DNA of 64,000 bases. It comes from Rhabditoides inermis (Eukaryota; Nematoda; Chromadorea; Rhabditida; Rhabditidae). Position 1 is the first letter of the stretch. Every line of letters begins with the position of its first letter. This document shows positions 59,490 through 64,000 of this stretch, in pieces. The stretch covers positions 1 to 64,000 of the forward strand of contig CAWZYM010000176.1 in the NCBI GenBank assembly GCA_963966185.1. Direction: 5' to 3'. The notes beneath the pieces were generated by a model. That model was not told the origin of the DNA. It saw only the letters and a program-made list of their open reading frames with translations, and ran no database searches. The translations under genes were made by a program, and so were the position numbers.

Positions 59490-60366
59490 GCTCTGCGGAA
59501 CGAAGTGTTCAACCATGTCATCGACGACGTGATGCGACGTGCTGTGGAGGAGTATGGAGGAGGAGTGGAGTTGCACCCGACAGGACGGAAAGTCACCGAC
59601 CTCGACAACGCGGATGACATCGCTCTGCTTGGAGAAGACCCTGTCAACTTGCAGAAAGCTGTCGACCGTCTCGGTCTCCTCGCCGCCTCGTACGGTCTGA
59701 CCCTCAGGCCGGACAAGTGCGAGTCGATGACCATCCCGCGAGAAGTAAAGGAGGAGTTCACTGTCAATGGAGAGAAGATTGCGCAGACCACAAACTCCCG
59801 CCGACCTTACTACTAAGGATGTGGAGGCGCGAATCGCTCAAGCCTGCTCCGCGTTCAATTCGCTGGAAAAGGTTTTGTGGAGATCGAGCGTCGCCAATCA
59901 CGTCAAGCTGCGGATCTACCTCACCGCCATCCGACATACGATGCTCAACGGATCCGGTACTTGGGCTCTCAATAAGAAGCTCGAGGAGAAGCTGGATACG
60001 GCGGAACGCAAATTCTTGCGCTGGATGTTAGGCTACTTCTACCCAAACCGTCGCAACAACTCGCAGTTGTATCGGGATGTAAACAACATCTACTCCCGTC
60101 TCCTGCGCAAAACGTCCAAGCTGCCTACCCCCTCGCGGCAAGTGGCGGCAACGAGAGTTCGTCTCTTGGGACACGTGCTGCGACGAGAAGACCATGGAAT
60201 TGTGAAGCAAACTGCACTCACACTACCGCCGCCGGAGTGGAGACGAGGCCCAGAAAGGAAACGCGCTACATGGGACGAGAAGCTGAAGGAGGATGTCGGG
60301 CCTACGTCTGCCGTGCGCGCCAAGGTTACCTCGAGAGACACTTCCGCAAAATCTTTTTTAAAATAG
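59490..60366 (+). mobile_element. 5'-truncated RTE-type retrotransposon
   Basis: The plus-strand RT part includes FNHVIDDVMRRAVEEYGGGV and LDNADDIALLGED (the active-site box, here NADD), then LRPDKCESMTI and VNGEKI. A frameshift near 59800 moves the reading to VEARIAQACSAFNSLEKVLW. It continues with LYLTAIRHTMLNGSGTW-like text, RKFLRWMLG and a C-terminus with VRLLGHVLRRED, ending at 60366. It interrupts the right palindrome arm and is absent from the left arm. The loss of frame and Asn in place of the usual aromatic residue of the box mark it as inactive. Confidence 0.82.
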
Positions 60367-60429
60367 CACTTTGAATATGATTTGGTCACGCATCGTATAC
60401 ACTACACTTGAAAACGACCTGTCTAATAA

Positions 60430-60500
60430 CAGCGACGTGGCGGAATGATTAGTTGGTTAGGAAATTGGAAATGACGGTCGGTTGTTCTATCCTCGCCGTG
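60430..60500 (+). repeat. tRNA-like (SINE-type) sequence
   Basis: GACGTGGCGGAATGATTAGT and GACGGTCGGTTGTTCTATCC resemble worn A and B boxes, and the outer bases GACGTGGCG and CGCCGTGTC can pair. No complete tRNA fold is possible. Confidence 0.4.
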
Positions 60501-60820
60501 TCCACTGTTTTTTTTTCATTCAGTGCGTCACCTGAAGACTCTCACCAAAAAATTTATTTACAACTTCATTCATAAGATGGCCAAATTTCGAAAACTTCTA
60601 TTGTTCCAATTGTATGAGTTATTTTTTTTCCAAAACCAGCCCGTGTCAGGGTTCAGGTCGTACAGTTTCGTTCGACTTTTGTATGAGCGCTCGTCTATTG
60701 GATGATCTCGTTCCGACTTTTCTGACTCGGCTTGTCAAGGAACTGTTGCTATGCAAGAGACGGGCTTCGCTCGATGAAGTCAAACGGTCGTTCGCCCGCT
60801 TTGTTTCTCACAGTATCCGT

Positions 60821-63800
60821 ATGGCCAAATGCAAAACGCGTTGCAAGTTTTTTCAGCTTGGCTTTGAAGTCGCCGTCCATTGTCTAGTATCCGTCTTGAT
60901 CTTCCTCGTTGTTATAAAATTACAGTAGAACTTATCTTACTCATTATATTATAGAATGCAAGAACGATGCAGTAGATGTGAGAGAATTATCGGATAGAAA
61001 TGGATGGGGCACACATCTACTCGATGCAACGACTGCGATCTGGGCACCCACGGATCGCGCAAGAATCAGCAATACCAGACTGCTGGAAATGTTACAGGTG
61101 TGTTGTACTATCAGACAATGAGGAAGTACGTAAACGTTTCAGTATATGTATGCACAAAACCGCCCTGAGTCGCAATCTGTTCGAAGACTTGTGGAAGATC
61201 TAGAAAAACAAATATCGGTATCAATATGAATGTACTAGTTCATTGTTGTATCAATCACTTAGTACTCGTCTCTCATTTCTCCGATATTGGTCGGTTTGTT
61301 TGCTTGTGGCAGTGTGATTGCAATTGTGGTAGCAATTACCATTCTTCGAAAACGGAAGCCGAAAGCACAGGTATGCTTTGCATTTTTTTAACGCTTCTAC
61401 ATTCATTGTTCATAGGTTTCGAAAACGTTCACACTGTCTACTAACGGACAAGAACATACAGTGGAAATACCAAATATGATCGACGATTTGTTCATACAGA
61501 TCAAATATGCCAAGGTTTTTGTGTAGAGCACAGACGCTTCAGTGTTTTTAATGCCTTCAGATTGGCCTTTTCGTGATGTATGGTATTCTGGCGGTCGGAA
61601 TGTTCATAAATATTATTCTGTTCGCTGCTTTTCTCAGTTCGAGCAGAACCATTCCAGAAAAGTTCGAGATCAATATAAACACGGAAATAGACAGTATGAC
61701 AGTTAATTTTACTTCTGATAACCTTGTTTCAGATGCATATAATGAACTGAAGACACTCGCTTGTGCAATGAACAATTCTATTGAGAATCCGAAAAATAAC
61801 ACATTCAATTTCACAAAGATGCTATTCAACCAACAGGTGAAATCTCACGTGAATGGTATTGATACCTAATGTTTGTTGTAGAAAAATATGATGTCAATGA
61901 AATTACTCAATGATACATATCCAAAGACGTTGGCGGTATTAAAGTAGTTTTAAGGACATAACACTTGTTTTCACATTCAGAATCAATTATCGACACACTT
62001 GAATCTGCTCCCAGACGCAGACCAAGTGATATCTTTATCGAAATATGCAAGAGTACATATATATCTGTGACAGTTTTTTTTAGCTTTCGTTTTGCAGGAT
62101 GAAATTGGAAACAGATATCCTACCTTGAATGCAACGTATCATTTCTTTATCAATTTCAATGATATCAAGATTGGACAAAATAATGCAGTAAAGAAAAAAC
62201 GTGTGATGTAAGACATCATACACTTCAAATTTCAGACCATAAATTCGAATAACATTCATTGGACACTAAATTCCAACGCAAATGTGTTTCAAAGAAATCT
62301 TTTACGAAAAGAATTTCCTCTGAAAACCATCATATTCTCGAGAAAGGTAGACCTTATAATGCAACAAAGAAAAAATACTGTAATCACAATTTAGATACGC
62401 GACGAACTTACCTCTTTTCGCTCTGAGAACAAGAGAATGAAAAAGTTTTCATTCGATGTGTGTTCGTTTTATAAATTAGTGTACGATGATTTAACGATGA
62501 CTTGTGGAACTTTAGTACACGATTAATAACTATACGGCGAACGCTTTGGCAATATTCTATTTCGTGTGCATTCTTCTTGCAGCTGGGACAAGCTATGTGT
62601 TCTACTTTATTCCAGGTTACTTTTAGTTTACATGTTTTAAAGTAACGAAGTTATTTTCAGCAAAGTACGAAAGATTTCTGAAAGTAGCCATTGTTTTCTT
62701 CTTGTTCATGATCTTAGCTTGCGTACCTATACCGTGAGATACAGTTTTATTAGTTAATTACATTAAAGAAGTTTGTTTAGTATATTGCTCAATTTCGCAA
62801 ATTCCCGCCAGCTTGGATGTTCATATTTTGAACACAATATGAATCTAGTAACGGACGTTTCGTTCAAATTCAACAACGTCCTTCAACGAAACTCATTGTA
62901 CATTTCGAAATGTTAGTTAAGTGAAAAACAAGTGTTTAGGGATATGAAGTTGTGTGATGGGAAACAACTACTGTTTGACAAATACGTTGAACGCATCATT
63001 GCTAAAGGTGTGTTTTTGAGTTCTGCACAACGAAGAATTATGTCAGATATAACAAGCAAATTTAACGAAACTATTGCCTTCATACAAAATATGACAGTGG
63101 AATACGTTGTAAACATAAGGAAACAAGTGCAGGTAAAAACAAACTTTTGAAAAAAGCATTCGTATTTGTTTTGAGCAACTTGAAAGGCACTACAAACTCT
63201 ACGACACGAAACTGAAAAGTCTACTGAAAGAGTGTGCTCCATTTCCTGGATGGTCTCAGAAATATCCTGGAGATGTAGTTGTTAATGAATGTCCCTCAAC
63301 TGAACACGAATTTGAAACAATGAAAATTCAAGGATTGGCCATACATGCATACAAGGTGATATACTATTGTAATAACTAAAGTCAAAAATAAAAGTCAAAT
63401 ATACTATTGTAATAACTAAAATTATTACAATAGTATATTTGTTATAACAATAGAGTTATTACAATAGTATATATACAATAGTGTTTATACTAAAGTTATT
63501 ACAATAGTATGTATATACAATAGTGCTATTACAAAAGTTTTTATATGTTGTAATTCATAGAAACTATTTCAAAAAATAACCTAACTTTTCAGAGATCTTG
63601 GACAGGAGAAAGTGGTTATACGAATACAGGAAATGTGACCGCTTTTGTCGATCTTTTGAATGCTTTGAATAAAACTATCCAAGACACGGGGGCAGTTCAT
63701 CTTTTGAAACCTGTTGACGACTCGTTGAATCGTACTACACTCATGGTGAAACTAATTTTAATGAGCATCAGTCATGTCTTATTTTCTTTTTCAGAAATCG

Positions 63801-64000
63801 ATAAAAGACAAACTTCCGAAACAATGCAGACTGTCAACTGTGTATAGGAACATTGTGACAAGAGCGTGTGATCAAATCAAACCGTACTATCTACTCGTTA
63901 ATAATCTTTGTGAGTTGTATTCATGCTTTTAAAAAGTGTTCACTCATATGTATTAGGTGTGTTGGCGTTCTCGTTTTGGTTAATCGGAGCTGTATTTGTT
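60821..64000 (+). CDS. PPK5: 5' part of a prominin-like receptor, cut by the window end
   Basis: Mirror of PPK4. A candidate start at 60821 (MAKCKTRCKFFQLGFEVAVH) leads to the hydrophobic SVLIFLVVIKLQ; a GTAGAA donor at 60924 joins in phase to the exon at 60956 (CKNDAVDVRELSDRNGWGTH). TM1 is PILVGLFACGSVIAIVVAIT (about 61280-61340). An exon at 61420 (SKTFTLSTNGQEHTVEIPNM) follows. TM2 is MYGILAVGMFINIILFAAFL (61573). TM3 is NALAIFYFVCILLAAGTSYV (62545) and TM4 is VAIVFFLFMILACVPIP (62690). The second loop has LPKQCRLSTVYRNIVTRACD, and TM5 begins at 63960. All exons traced are open. In the left arm the TM3 region reads almost the same. Whether a PTP-kinase tail follows cannot be seen. The frame is open upstream to 60614, so the true start may be earlier. 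Confidence 0.75.
63355..63540. repeat. AT-rich TATTGTAATAACT repeat in a PPK5 intron
   Basis: Several direct and inverted copies of ATACTATTGTAATAACTAAA fill the intron after the exon ending CATACAAG. The matching left-arm intron (about 53770-53880) lacks them, so they arose after the inverted duplication. Confidence 0.8.

Noticed and set aside
59490..60366. RTE reverse transcriptase as an active gene
   Set aside because: 5'-truncated, frameshifted near 59800 and with an altered active-site box (NADD).

Overview
The window is nuclear DNA of a nematode, most likely a free-living rhabditid or diplogastrid. The evidence is compact spliced genes with introns mostly of 45-60 nt and TTTCAG/TTTTAG acceptors, a serpentine chemoreceptor gene, worm-type casein-kinase-1-like and tyrosine-phosphatase domains, a PAT/DIRS-type retroelement and many foldback elements. 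The species is inferred from style only.

The dominant content is a family of unusual receptor genes, labelled here PPK1-PPK5 (Prominin-Phosphatase-Kinase). Each full copy encodes, on one strand and through phase-matched small exons: a short N-terminal ectodomain; five membrane segments in prominin order (TM1, TM2, long outer loop, TM3-TM4, long outer loop ending in a conserved Cys pair, TM5); then a cytoplasmic tail with a protein-tyrosine-phosphatase domain followed by a CK1-like protein kinase. PPK1 is a 3' fragment at the left edge. PPK2 (7.3-13.9 kb) and PPK3 (17.1-23.4 kb) are tandem copies with a nearly 2-kb tract that appears identical. PPK4 (45.6-56.3 kb, minus) has Lys in place of the catalytic Arg of the phosphatase. 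PPK5 (60.8 kb to the right edge, plus) is the mirror image of the 5' part of PPK4.

Layout. 0-4.5 kb: end of PPK1, then a decayed PAT/DIRS-like retroelement carrying an inserted hAT-type MITE (8-bp target duplication). 4.5-23.4 kb: the PPK2/PPK3 tandem units. 24.1-26.25 kb: a purine-rich GAGA satellite. 26.36-26.86 kb: a TIR element. 28.37 kb: tRNA-Gly(UCC). 28.7-32.7 kb: a mitochondrial cluster (SLC25A32-type carrier and ATP synthase epsilon on minus, FIS1 on plus) sharing a 0.5-kb divergent promoter. 33.1-37.3 kb: an AGFG-type ArfGAP gene (minus). 39.4-41.0 kb: a chemoreceptor GPCR (minus). 41.3-43.3 kb: nested foldback repeats. 43.75-45.55 kb: a dead non-LTR retrotransposon. 45.6-64 kb: PPK4 and PPK5 in the arms of a giant palindrome centred near 58.0 kb.

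The palindrome centre is a 70-bp tRNA-like sequence between two inverted arrays of a 10-bp satellite. On each side lies a two-exon gene for a 49-residue secreted peptide, copied in mirror image. The right arm was later broken by RTE-type retrotransposon pieces.

The main biological claim is that a prominin-like five-pass protein has been joined to a phosphatase-kinase tail and amplified by tandem and inverted duplication. Some copies are decaying (frameshifts in PPK3) or have diverged in the catalytic site (PPK4).
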